A stretch of DNA of 64,000 nt, from assembly GCA_001599355.1 (NCBI GenBank), contig BCGQ01000007.1, forward strand, positions 314,620-378,619, given 5' to 3'. A program made the position numbers and the translations under genes. The stretch comes from Nakazawaea peltata. Its lineage: Eukaryota; Ascomycota; Pichiomycetes; Alaninales; Pachysolenaceae. Every line of letters begins with the position of its first letter. Position 1 is the stretch's first letter. Below, in pieces: positions 37,059 to 47,364 of this stretch. The notes beneath the pieces are model-generated. The model ran no database searches. It worked only from the letters and a program-made list of their open reading frames with translations, and had not been told where the DNA came from.

Positions 37059-39599
37059 ATGCCTGCTTTAGATATTCCCACATTGGTGGACCAATTGACA
37101 CTTGACGAGAAGGTGAGCTTGCTTAGTGGAGTCGACTTCTGGCACACTCTGAAAATCGAGAGGCTCGGAATTCCTCAATTGAGAGTCTCGGATGGACCTA
37201 ATGGTGTTCGTGGAACTAAGTTTTTCAATGGTATCAAGTCGGGATGTTTCCCTTGTGGTACCCTGTTGCTGAGTACCTTCGATAAAGAACTTTTATACGA
37301 GGCAGGTGCCTTGATGCTGCAAGAGTCTAAGCTGAAACTGCTGCATGTCATCTTGGGCCCAACTGTCAACATGCAAAGAAGTCCATTGGGTGGTCGTGGC
37401 TTTGAAAGTTACTCTCCTGATCCGGTTCTTGCTGGTTTGGTACTGCTGCTGGTCATCAATGGTATCCAAGACAACCACATTGCCCTGACTTTGAAGCATT
37501 ACGTCTGTAATGATATTGAAGAAGAGAGAAACTCTATCAATTCATCGTTATCGGAACGTGCCTTGAGAGAAATTTATTTGATGCCTTTCCAATTGCTGAT
37601 CAGAGATTCTAATCCACGACTGATCATGTCCTCTTACAACAAGGTCAATGGTACTCACGTCAGTGACTCTCGTCGTTTGATCTATGACGTCCTTCGTAAG
37701 GAATGGGGTTGGAAAGGTATGGTCATGAGTGACTGGTTCGGTGTCTATTCGTTGAAAGAAAGTATCGATGCCGGTTTGGCTCTCGAAATGCCAGGAATGC
37801 CTAAGATGCGTAAATATGACTCCGTCCTGCACCTGGTCAACTCCAAAGAGATCCATGTCAGAGATATCAATGAAAGAGTCTCGGAAGTCTTGGGTTTGGT
37901 CAACTTCACTCTCAACTCTGGAATTCCAGAGGACGCTCCAGAAACCGATAGTAATGACACCCCAGAGACTGCTGCTCTGTTGAGACGTATCGCTCTGGAC
38001 TCTGTTGTTCTTTTGAAGAATGAAAGTACTTCGGAAAATTCCAAGCCAGTATTGCCTTTGAGCAAGAAGGAGAAAGTATTGGTCATGGGTCCTAACCTGA
38101 AATATTCCGCCTACTGTGGTGGTGGTTCCGCTTCTATGTACACCTATCATACCACTACACCATACCAAGGTATGTCAGAGGCTGGTGGTGACTCTGTTTC
38201 TTATACTGTAGGTTGTAACCTGTACCAATTCCTTCCTGGAATCGGAGAACAATTGAAGACTCCAGATGGAAAGACCGGTTTCACCATCAAAGTCTACCTT
38301 GATGAGGCTCGTACTCAGTTTGTAGAGGAAATCCAGTTACTGCAGAGTTACATGCATATGGTTGACTACTACAACGAGAAGGTGTTGAAAAACGGTAAGC
38401 TCTGTTTCATGGATTTCGAAGGTCTCTTCACTCCAGACTCAGATGGAGAGTACCTGTTCGGTGTCTCCTGTGTAGGAACTCTGCAAATCTTCGTAGATGG
38501 TAAGCTTGTAGCAGATAATAAGACCAAACAAGTCTTTGGTAACACTTTCTTCAACTTTGGTACCCGTGAAGAGAGAGGTTCTATCGCTTTAAAACTGGGT
38601 CAAACTTATAAAGTTAAAATGGAGTTTGGTAGTGCTAGAACTTGTAAATTGGAGAAGGTTGCTCAGAGCTTTGAAACCCTGGGTGATGGTATGGGAGTTG
38701 GTTCTGTCCAATGGGGATGTCTGCCAGTTATTGAAGCCAAGAACGAGCTTTCGAAACTGTGTGAATTGGCTAAACTGCTGGATAAAGTAGTCATTTTCAC
38801 CGGTACTTCTCAAGAATACGAAAGTGAGCTGTATGACCGTCCTGACATGGACTTGCCAGGTCAGCAAGATGAGCTTGTAGAGAGTGTCGTAAAAGCTAAT
38901 CCTAATACTATCGTAGTCAACTATTCTGGTACTCCAGTCACCATGCCTTGGGCCGATAAAGTTCCTCTGATCTTACAACTGTGGTTCGGTGGTAACGAAT
39001 TAGGTCCTCTGATTCTGGATATATTGTATGGAGATGTTGTTCCAAGTGCTAAGTTATCATTGACTTTCCCACTTCGTTTACAGGATAATCCTTCCTTCTT
39101 CAATTTCCGCTCCAACAACGGTCAATGTTGGTACGGTGAAGACGTATACGTAGATTATAGATACTATGAGAAGATTGACAGACCAGTCTTGTTCCCATTC
39201 GGACATGGTTTGAGTTATACTACTTTTGGATATGACAATTTGAGTGTTTCTGTCAAGGATGAGTCCCTTCTTATTGCCGAATTCGATGTCACTAATACTG
39301 GTGATGTCAAGGGTAAAGAAGTCTGTCAATTGTACGTAGCTCCTCCTGAAACTCCTTCAATTACTCGTCCTGTTAAGGAATTGAAGGAGTTTACCAAGGT
39401 TGAACTTGCTCCTAAGGAGACTAAGAGAGTCAGTCTTGAGGTTCCTCTCAAGTATCTGACCTCTTTCTTTGACGAGTATTACAATGACTGGTGCTCCGAA
39501 AAAGGTACTTACAAAGTTATCATTGGTAAAAGTTGTGAGAATATTCAATTGGTTGATACTTTCGAGGTCAAGAAAACTACCCATTGGAGTGGTATTTAA
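37059..39599 (+). CDS. GH3 beta-glucosidase with PA14 domain
   Basis: 846 aa, start at ATG 37059 (the frame begins at a TTG). It follows the Kluyveromyces beta-glucosidase architecture: GH3 N-domain (LGIPQLRVSDGPNGVRGTKFF, GPTVNMQRSPLGGRGFESYS, KHYVCND), nucleophile Asp225 in MSDWFG, a PA14 domain inserted at about residues 390-530, the GH3 C-domain (GSGTPVTMPWA-type and LYGDVVPSAKLSLTFP) and a fibronectin-III-like end (FPFGHGLSYTTF). No signal peptide, so probably cytosolic. CTG as Ala restores GTALASTF, LMAQESKAKAAHVI, AGLVAAAVING, RIAADSVVLLKN and AIADILYGD. It hydrolyses cellobiose or other beta-glucosides and lies next to sugar porters. Confidence 0.96.
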   Translation: MPALDIPTLVDQLTLDEKVSLLSGVDFWHTLKIERLGIPQLRVSDGPNGVRGTKFFNGIKSGCFPCGTLLLSTFDKELLYEAGALMLQESKLKLLHVILGPTVNMQRSPLGGRGFESYSPDPVLAGLVLLLVINGIQDNHIALTLKHYVCNDIEEERNSINSSLSERALREIYLMPFQLLIRDSNPRLIMSSYNKVNGTHVSDSRRLIYDVLRKEWGWKGMVMSDWFGVYSLKESIDAGLALEMPGMPKMRKYDSVLHLVNSKEIHVRDINERVSEVLGLVNFTLNSGIPEDAPETDSNDTPETAALLRRIALDSVVLLKNESTSENSKPVLPLSKKEKVLVMGPNLKYSAYCGGGSASMYTYHTTTPYQGMSEAGGDSVSYTVGCNLYQFLPGIGEQLKTPDGKTGFTIKVYLDEARTQFVEEIQLLQSYMHMVDYYNEKVLKNGKLCFMDFEGLFTPDSDGEYLFGVSCVGTLQIFVDGKLVADNKTKQVFGNTFFNFGTREERGSIALKLGQTYKVKMEFGSARTCKLEKVAQSFETLGDGMGVGSVQWGCLPVIEAKNELSKLCELAKLLDKVVIFTGTSQEYESELYDRPDMDLPGQQDELVESVVKANPNTIVVNYSGTPVTMPWADKVPLILQLWFGGNELGPLILDILYGDVVPSAKLSLTFPLRLQDNPSFFNFRSNNGQCWYGEDVYVDYRYYEKIDRPVLFPFGHGLSYTTFGYDNLSVSVKDESLLIAEFDVTNTGDVKGKEVCQLYVAPPETPSITRPVKELKEFTKVELAPKETKRVSLEVPLKYLTSFFDEYYNDWCSEKGTYKVIIGKSCENIQLVDTFEVKKTTHWSGI

Positions 39600-39740
39600 G
39601 TAATTATTTCAATACAAAGAATTCTTCGATTATCATTTATTCAATAAACTAAATTCGTAAATTCCATACAAAAGCCGTGGATTTTTCTGGGGGGTTAGCA
39701 CCCCCAATTTGAAAATTCAAAAATAACGTAGCATCATATT

Positions 39741-41354
39741 CTAAACACGGTTTTGGATCTCATCTTGTTGAGAATGACCGGATTCAACAGAAGAGACAGC
39801 ATCTTCCTTGTGATGAATCAGTTCCTTATCATCAATATTAATTGGTAACTCTGGAACATAACTGGCAGACTTCCAAGCAGGAACCTTGTCGTCCCAGATT
39901 TGGCTAATCTCCTCCAATGTCTTACCCTTGGTCTCTGGGAAAGTAAAGTAGACTTGGATGGTCATAACAACACAGAAGACACCGAAAATGATATAGGTCT
40001 TCCATGTGATGTTCTTAAACAGAGTAGGAACGAACATGGCTAAAGCAAAGTTGAAGATCCAGTTAGTAGCAGTGGTAAGACCGTTGGCCTTAGCTCTTTG
40101 GACGGTTGGGAAAATCTCAGAGTTGTACAACCAAATCAGAGGACCCCATGTTGGAGCAAATGAACAGACAAAGAGATAAGAACAGGCAATGACGGCATGA
40201 GAAGCTGCTTTATCACTGCCTGGGATCTTGATAGTAACATTCAGATTACCATCGACGGCAGAAACTGGATAAGAGTATGTAGCCAACAAACCAGCAACGG
40301 CGAACAACCAAATAGTCATGAAAACACCACCAACCAACAACATAGGTCTTCTACCGACTCTATCGATCAAGAACAAAGCTGGAACAGTCATAACGGCATT
40401 CAAAACATATTGAATAGAAGAAGCAATCAAATTAGTGTTACCAGTAACACCAGCCATTTCAAAGATATAGACAATGTAGTACATCATAACGTTCATACCA
40501 CATAATTGTTGCCAAACTTGGGCAAAGACACCGACGGTGGTTCTTCTTAAGTTTCTCTTGTTGAACAATTCCCAGTATGTGACAGTATTAGATTGCTCAT
40601 CAATAAGAACTTGCTCTTTGATCTCCTCCAATTCAATAATAACATCCTTGTTAGTCATGTCACCCTTGGCATTAACTTGAGCGACAATCAGCTCCAGCTC
40701 ATCCCATCTTCCGTGGTTAGCTAACCAACGAGGAGACTCAGGCAAGAAGACGACACCACAGAACAAGAGTAAACCTGGGATAATTTGAATGGCCCAAGCA
40801 ATTCTGAAACTGGCCACACCTTTAATTTGAGAACATCCATAACCAATGTAGAACATGATCATGATACCGATGGTGACAGCCCATTGGAAAAGACATCCAA
40901 TTAAACCTCTTACACGCTTAGGAGAAATCTCAGAACAGTAGGAAGGAACAGTAGATGTCAGAACACCAATACCGAAACCAGAAATCAAACGACCACAGAT
41001 CAACTGAGCTTTGTTTTGAGAAGAACTTTGGATCAGCAGACCAATCATCCAGAAGACAGAAGCCAATTGCATTGAAACACGACGACCCAAAGGATCAATA
41101 ATGAATGGGTTGACCAAAGAAGCCAAGAACGAACCACCAGCCATAGACAGTGTAATACCACCCTGGGCAATACTGGAAGGATGGTCAAAGTATTTCACGT
41201 AATCATCTTGAGAGACGAAGGAAGAAACAGAAGAAATATCAAAACCAAATAATAAACCACCAATAGTAGCAATAGTAGCAATGGCATAAATGTTATATGT
41301 CTTTGGCCACTTATCGTAGTAATCCGACAAAGGATTTGTTGTCAGAGTTCTCAT
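39741..41354 (-). CDS. HGT1-type high-affinity hexose transporter, copy A
   Basis: 537 aa, 12-helix sugar porter of the major facilitator superfamily. It matches Kluyveromyces lactis Hgt1 closely: YNIYAIATIATIGGLLFGFD, GRLISGFGIGV, SPKRVRG, FLPESPRWLANHGRWDE, QLEEIKEQ-like ELEEIKEQVLIDEQ, WQQLCGMNVMMYYIVYIF, and PETKGKTLEEI. GRWDE-CTG-E-CTG-IVAQ reads DEAEAIVAQ with CTG as Ala, as in the family. Likely substrate glucose or another hexose at the plasma membrane; xylose or cellobiose cannot be excluded. Convergent with the beta-glucosidase (141-bp spacer). Copy B lies 3 kb away on the same strand. Confidence 0.92.
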   Translation of the reverse strand: MRTLTTNPLSDYYDKWPKTYNIYAIATIATIGGLLFGFDISSVSSFVSQDDYVKYFDHPSSIAQGGITLSMAGGSFLASLVNPFIIDPLGRRVSMQLASVFWMIGLLIQSSSQNKAQLICGRLISGFGIGVLTSTVPSYCSEISPKRVRGLIGCLFQWAVTIGIMIMFYIGYGCSQIKGVASFRIAWAIQIIPGLLLFCGVVFLPESPRWLANHGRWDELELIVAQVNAKGDMTNKDVIIELEEIKEQVLIDEQSNTVTYWELFNKRNLRRTTVGVFAQVWQQLCGMNVMMYYIVYIFEMAGVTGNTNLIASSIQYVLNAVMTVPALFLIDRVGRRPMLLVGGVFMTIWLFAVAGLLATYSYPVSAVDGNLNVTIKIPGSDKAASHAVIACSYLFVCSFAPTWGPLIWLYNSEIFPTVQRAKANGLTTATNWIFNFALAMFVPTLFKNITWKTYIIFGVFCVVMTIQVYFTFPETKGKTLEEISQIWDDKVPAWKSASYVPELPINIDDKELIHHKEDAVSSVESGHSQQDEIQNRV

Positions 41355-43030
41355 CTTAACTTATTATATTTTCAATTATATTTGTAATTACACAGAGTCA
41401 GAACCGGAAAAATGTGGGGAATAACCACTCAATTTATATTACACGATCCGGGGCAGTCAGGAGATAATTGTCTATCCTCCCCTCCTCAGACAAAGGGACC
41501 TCTTCAAAGTCCGTCCATTTTTAGAGGGTATTGTAAACATCATGCTTCCCGTAACAATTGAATTGCTGTTCCCCCTTTGTAAGATGGCAAGATTGCACAG
41601 GTAACGTACATAATTTTTCCTTTAGGGCAGACCAAAAAAATGTAACATTAGGGGCAGAAAGGAAAAATTTTGTGACCAACGTCTGCTGATCAGAGCGAAA
41701 TACTAGCCGGATGAATTCAAAATCCTGGGGAAATCGCGTTACATGCCCTGGGGTGCATGAGAGCTTACCTGCATCTGGGGCAAGTTTGCCAAAAGGGGAT
41801 TAAAGTTTATTTTGTGGAGAAAATCTTTCTTTCAATCTTGCTACGGAGTGCTGGTTTTTTTAATTATGATGCCACTTAATTTATTTCGACATGTAAACAA
41901 TAGTCACCGGTTTGTGAGCTGGGACGGGACTTGTAGATACCGCTCTCTTCCGCTTGGACTTTACTTCATCATTCACGGTGAGGTTTTCGCTTTAGTAATA
42001 TCCAGCCCTGGAGTGGTGGCTGAGACAACTTGGTGACAACAAGCCTCCTGTTCTCCACAAAATACCTTTTTTCAGCCCGGACATTTATAGTGCATTGGTA
42101 ATGTAACATAGAGAGGAAATGTATATTAGTTTGTCTCTCTATTTCTCTCAGATTTCAGTTTCCCGCATCTCATGTAAGGTTTAAACCCTCAGCAGGGGCC
42201 TAATTTTTTCCATGTTGTTCTATATGTGTAAAAGGTGCATATTTAGGTAGCAAATTCCGTCGTGTCCATATTTGCGGCATGTCATACTGATTAACTGGTC
42301 ATTATATTGATTAAACTATGATAAGATGTCATGATGTTCTCTTCATTTCCCGGTCATAAGTGGTGCTACAATCATTGAACCTTGCAGAAGTGGAGAGCCT
42401 TGGCATGATCTGTTGTTATTACGAAGCTACTCTACTATGCAGGTCAGTTCCTGTTCACGATTTTCAGCTTACAGCGGGTGGTACCGTTTCTCACAAGAGG
42501 CCTAATATTTGCCCCGGATTGTCACGCAAAAAGCTTGTCCTGCATTAATGACCGATTTTTTTTTATTCCAGCAGTGGCACCTGCGCGGTTGTTTAACAAT
42601 GCCCTTTCACTTTTTACATTGCGGTTCCGTGATGTTGGACCCCTTGCAAGTTGGTCATTGGTCAATTAATTAAAGACTAAACGATTTTTTTTTATTATTT
42701 GTTACGCTCTATTGTCAGCTCTCAGGAGTGAGCAGCACCTGTTGAGCTTTGGAGTGTTGTATCCCAAAAGTTGAGAGCACCGGGTTTTTGTTGCCCCAAG
42801 GAAAAATCCCATCCCTTAGCTTTGTGTGAGTCGCTGTCTTTTTTGCCTTGCTCGCTCATCTGCCCCAGTGTAACGGAAAAAATCGAATTTTCTTAGATTA
42901 CTCTTGTGGGTAATTGAGTGGGTGCACGACAATTTATGTGTGTTTTGGTGTTTCGCGGGTGGAAACGAAAGCCTCAGTTTAACTAGAAGTGAAGGGGGAG
43001 TGTTGTGAACCTCATCAGATACTAATCGAA
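41355..43030. promoter_or_regulatory. long upstream region of porter A and LTP1 promoter
   Basis: 1676 bp without a gene. Four islands recur in the same order upstream of porter B: GGGGTGCATGA (41750-41760), TATTTTGTGGAGAA (41808-41821), TATTTGCCC (42506-42514) followed by AAAAAGCTTGTCCTGCA (42528-42544), and GTCATTGGTCA (42654-42664, containing a CCAAT box on the minus strand). The right end also serves as LTP1 promoter. Short ORFs of 60-75 codons here are not supported. Confidence 0.6.
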
Positions 43031-43632
43031 ATGTCCGACAAACCTATCTCCGTAGGATTTGTGTGTCTTGGGAATATGTGAGTAACTTTTTTGCAAGAGA
43101 TTGATCGTGTTTTCGTGCTACTAACTAGAGCTCCACAGTTGCCGTAGTCCTATGGCCGAGTAAGTAATAATATTGAAGCCAAATATTACTGAATTAACTT
43201 TACTAACATCCTAATTTTAGAGCTGTATTCAAACATACTGTCAAAACATCTGGTAAGGAGGATAAATTCAAAACTATTGATTCTTTCGGAACCGCTCTGT
43301 ACCACGTTGGAGAAACCCCAGACTACAGATCTCTGCAAACATGTAAAAATCACGGAGTTCCTGTAAATCATCGCCTGCAGAAGTTGACCCTGGCACATTT
43401 TGACAAGTTCGATTTCTTGCTTGTGATGGATGAGAGTAATTTACGTAATGTTCAGAGAATTCAACCTAAAGGCTCTAAGACTCAGGTGAAGCTTTTCGGT
43501 GAGTATCGTACAGACACCAAATTTGACAAGATTGTGGACGATCCTTACTATGGAGGAGATGATGGATTTGAATGGAACTTCCAACAAATCGTTCACTTTT
43601 CCCAAGAATTCATCAAGCAAGAAGTAAACTAG
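43031..43632 (+). CDS. LTP1: low-molecular-weight protein tyrosine phosphatase (two introns)
   Basis: Join of 43031..43077, 43139..43159 and 43221..43632, 159 aa. It matches S. cerevisiae Ltp1 along its length. The P-loop reads VCLGNICRSPMAEAVFKH, with nucleophile Cys12 and Arg18 (CX5R); the general-acid Asp is in IVDDPYYGG. Intron 1 (43078-43138, 61 nt) runs GTGAGT to CAG with branch TACTAAC at 43119. Intron 2 (43160-43220, 61 nt) runs GTAAGT to TAG with branch TACTAAC at 43201. The middle exon is only 21 nt and encodes the P-loop part containing Arg18. No single frame shows the N-terminus, so it is easily missed. It lies between the two sugar porters. Confidence 0.95.
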
Positions 43633-44331
43633 TTAGACAACTCATTATCTACAGTATTGGAAAACCATCAATATATAAGATGTCATCAATGGCATCGACC
43701 TCTCTCTGTATCACTAAATATTTCGTAGATTGCTCTTTAATATAGCTCTGCCAGCTGAACCCATCGCCACACCAAACACTGAGCAAAAAAGCTCTTTCTC
43801 CCTTTTTTTCGAAGCAAAAGCATCAAAAAAGGGGGTTTGACTGACAGATAGAGGAAGATCTACAATCATCCACACTATCAGGAGAGAGATTGAGGTCAAA
43901 TTAGACGTATTTCTGGTTAATTGAGCGGGACTTCTCTGTCCTCAAGTACAGTACAAGCCTTCAAATCTCCATATTTTCTGTATTTTTGTAAACTCTGAGC
44001 ACTTTGGTACGAAAATGTATTATATATGATATAAATGTCGTCATAATGGAAATATCTAGGACCATATGTTAGCTGAATTGCGAAATTTGACTTTCTATTA
44101 TTAGAATTCTTTAACGGAGAGTGACTAATATCAAACAATATCAAGATATAATGAAGGAAAACCAACAGAGTAAGGGCTTAGAGATTTGACAAATTTTTGA
44201 GAGAGGGGAACAAAAGGGGGTTAGAGAAGATTGGTAAATAATTTTATGCTCAAGAATTACACCTTACATTTAATTATCAATTTCTGAGAAGTCATAGATT
44301 ACAAGAAATTGTACCCTGAATAATATAGTAA
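43633..44331. other. LTP1-porter B convergent spacer
   Basis: 699 bp between convergent genes; AT-rich, nothing recognised. Minus-strand frames of 61-82 codons lack protein character. Confidence 0.45.
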
Positions 44332-45951
44332 CTATACATGATTTGCTGCAGAGTTATGGGAATTAGATGATTCCATGGATGATCCAGCATCCTCCTTATA
44401 TTCTGCATGTTCTTTTTCATCAAGAATAGCAGAATTAAGCGGCATTTGTGGGACAAAGTTCACTGACTTCCAAGCTGGGACGTTTTCATCCCATATTTGA
44501 GTGATCTCTTCCAATGTCTTGCCCTTGGTTTCTGGGAAAGTGAAGTAAACTTGAATGGTCATAACGATACAGAAAACACCAAAAATAATGTAAGTCTTCC
44601 AGGTGATATTTTTGAACAGAGAAGGAACGAACATGGCTAAGGCAAAATTGAAAATCCAGTTAGTGGCAGTAGTGAGACCATTAGCTTTTGCTCTTTGAAT
44701 AGTTGGGAAGATTTCTGAATTGTATAACCAAATGACTGGTCCCCAGGTTGGAGAATAAGAGCAGACAAAGAGGTAGCAACAAGCAATAACAGCATGTGAA
44801 GCCGCTTTTTGATCACTAGGAATTCTGATTCTTACATTCAGATTACCATCGACATCGGCGACTGGATAAGAGTAGGTTGCCAACAAACCAGCAACTGCAA
44901 ATAACCAAATGGTCATAAAAGCACTTCCAATTAACAATAAAGGTCTTCTTCCGACCCTATCAATCAAAAAGAAAGTCGGAAATGTCATAACAGCGTTCAA
45001 AACATATTGAATTGAAGAGGCAATCAAGTTGGTGTTGCCAGTCATACCAGCCATTTCAAAGATGTAGACAATGTAGTACATCATAACATTCATACCACAA
45101 AGCTGTTGCCATACTTGAGAAAATACTCCAACCGTTGTTCTCTTGATATTTCTTTTGTTGAACAACTCCATGTATGTGACTGCATCGGATTGCTCATCAA
45201 TAAGAACTTGTTCCTTGATCTCCTCTAACTCAATAATGACATCCTTATCAGTCATGTCACCTTTAGCATTAACTTGCGCTATAATCTTTTCCAGTTCGTC
45301 CCATCTTCCGTGATTAGCCAACCAACGAGGAGACTCAGGCAAGAAGACAACACCACAGAACAAGAGTAAACCTGGGATAATTTGAATAGCCCAAGCAATT
45401 CTGAAACTGGCTACACCATTGATGTGGGTACAGCCATAACTGGAATAAAACATTATCATAACTCCAATAGTGATTGACCATTGGAAAAGACATCCGATTA
45501 AACCTCTTACACGCTTAGGAGAAATCTCAGAACAGTAGGAAGGAACAGTAGATGTCAGAACACCAATACCGAAACCAGAAATCAAACGTCCACAAATCAA
45601 CTGAGCTTTGTTTTGCGAAGAACTTTGGATCAGCAGACCAATCATCCAGAAAACAGAAGCCAATTGCATAGAAACACGACGACCCAAAGGATCAATGATG
45701 AATGGGTTGACCAAAGAAGCCAAGAACGAACCACCAGCCATAGACAGTGTGATACCTCCTTGGGCAATACTGGAAGGATGGTCAAAATACCTAACGTAGT
45801 CGTCCTGGGAGACGAAAGAGGAAACAGAGGAAATATCGAATCCAAATATTAAGCCACCCATCGTAGCAATAGTAGCAATGGCATAAATGTTATATGTCTT
45901 TGGCCACTTGTCGTAGTAATCCGACAATGGATTTCTCAGCAGTGTTTTCAT
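44332..45951 (-). CDS. HGT1-type high-affinity hexose transporter, copy B
   Basis: 539 aa, a close paralogue of copy A with the same sugar-porter motifs (FGFDISSVSSFVSQDDY, GRLISGFGIGV, SPKRVRG, WQQLCGMNVMMYYIVYIF, PETKGKTLEEI). GRWDE-CTG-EKIIAQ reads DEAEKIIAQ. The N-terminal 160 residues are almost identical to copy A, while loops and the C-terminal tail differ. DNA identity is patchy: 45498-45589 equals 40901-40992 without a mismatch, whereas neighbouring stretches differ at many silent sites, which suggests gene conversion after an older duplication. Confidence 0.92.
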   Translation of the reverse strand: MKTLLRNPLSDYYDKWPKTYNIYAIATIATMGGLIFGFDISSVSSFVSQDDYVRYFDHPSSIAQGGITLSMAGGSFLASLVNPFIIDPLGRRVSMQLASVFWMIGLLIQSSSQNKAQLICGRLISGFGIGVLTSTVPSYCSEISPKRVRGLIGCLFQWSITIGVMIMFYSSYGCTHINGVASFRIAWAIQIIPGLLLFCGVVFLPESPRWLANHGRWDELEKIIAQVNAKGDMTDKDVIIELEEIKEQVLIDEQSDAVTYMELFNKRNIKRTTVGVFSQVWQQLCGMNVMMYYIVYIFEMAGMTGNTNLIASSIQYVLNAVMTFPTFFLIDRVGRRPLLLIGSAFMTIWLFAVAGLLATYSYPVADVDGNLNVRIRIPSDQKAASHAVIACCYLFVCSYSPTWGPVIWLYNSEIFPTIQRAKANGLTTATNWIFNFALAMFVPSLFKNITWKTYIIFGVFCIVMTIQVYFTFPETKGKTLEEITQIWDENVPAWKSVNFVPQMPLNSAILDEKEHAEYKEDAGSSMESSNSHNSAANHV

Positions 45952-47364
45952 TTTAGTGAAGTTATTGTAGTCTGGGTTAGTTTTGACAATGTCAAGACTG
46001 CAGATAATCTGGGGAAACCTGTTTAATTTATATTATGAAATGAGGTGAAAGGGATGTTACATCACCCTCAATTTGAGATCATTTCAATTCTACAAATTCA
46101 AAGGGGATAAAGGCCTTAGACAGTAGCTTGAAAACATCACCCCTCAAATAACTGTCAAGTTACTCTGCTCTATTGCTACGTAGAATAAAAAGGTGTCATA
46201 TGTATTTTCCCTCGAGAGCGAACTACAAGTATGACGAATGTGATTTCGTGGGTCAGAGTAGTGCGGGGTGCATGAACTGTAAGGCACTAAGTTTTCGTTT
46301 TGATAAACTTCATTTGATACAGAGGGGGGTATATTTTGTGGAGAAGAGCATAAAATAAAGTTTAGATTTAATATTATTAGAGATTTTAAGCTGATGACCC
46401 TTTGAGTAGTACAGTTATTGAGTTAAAAAATTGGTTAGAGTGGCACCATAATATCAGTTCTTTTCTAATAGTTTATGGAATATTGAAGTATATTCTCCTG
46501 TATATGCACAAACTATATTGTATTATCTCCGAAGTCTGATATCGGTTAACACCCCATGTAATTCAGTATTATTACTACTATAGCAATTAGTTTTCACCCT
46601 AGTTGTGTGTCCAACACTAGTCAACTTATTGAATCCACTCAATGACATCCCCATCTTTCCCACGTTTCACAAGTTTGCTATGACCATCCTAAAGTACCCC
46701 CGCCATTCTTTACCCACATTTGATCCTGTTGATAAATCCTATTGAGAAATATCATTCTCCACAATGAAACCCACCCACTTTTCCAATTGAGTGGGACTGA
46801 CACTCTAAATCTCTACTACTATTTCTTCCGCGGATTTAAAAGCTTCTCACACATATTACCACATGCCTCATTAGTTACAATCGGCACAAAATGTATGACC
46901 CAGACTTGCATATTGTGACACTTTTTCCTTAGTAGAAATAAGCTATTTGCCCATTGAGGGCAGGAAAAAAAAGCTTGTCCTGCAGCTGTGACAGGTTGGT
47001 TCCCCTCTCGCGAGCGCGGGATCCTTTACAAGTGGAGGTGACTTTGGATTGGACAGCCCCACCTTAGGTTGAATTTTACGTCATTGGTCACAAAATTGAT
47101 AGCGTGAAATATGGAGAAGGTGAAAAGGATAGAGAAATCGTGGGGCTCGATGAGCAACTGACATCAGATGGAGGCGCCTTATGGAGGCACCTTATTCCTT
47201 AAAGGGGGATCAGCGGATATCTGCGGTAAGAAAAGGGGGAGGAAATTGAGGCGAGGGTTATCCAGGGCATATCAAATCTACTTCGTCTATCTAATAAGCA
47301 TTATATTAAATACATACACAGGAACAAAAGATGACAAATTTAGTTGTCACCTTCTCTAAAGTCC
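45952..47364. promoter_or_regulatory. upstream region of porter B; NOT-gene 3' end
   Basis: 1413 bp without a gene. It carries the same colinear islands as porter A: GGGGTGCATGA (46265-46275), TATTTTGTGGAGAA (46332-46345), TATTTGCCC (46944-46952) with AAAAAGCTTGTCCTGCA (46968-46984), and GTCATTGGTCA (47080-47090). A CTCGCGAGCGCGGG stretch lies at about 47005-47020. The outer islands sit about 1 kb from the porter ATG, unusually far for a yeast promoter. Confidence 0.6.
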
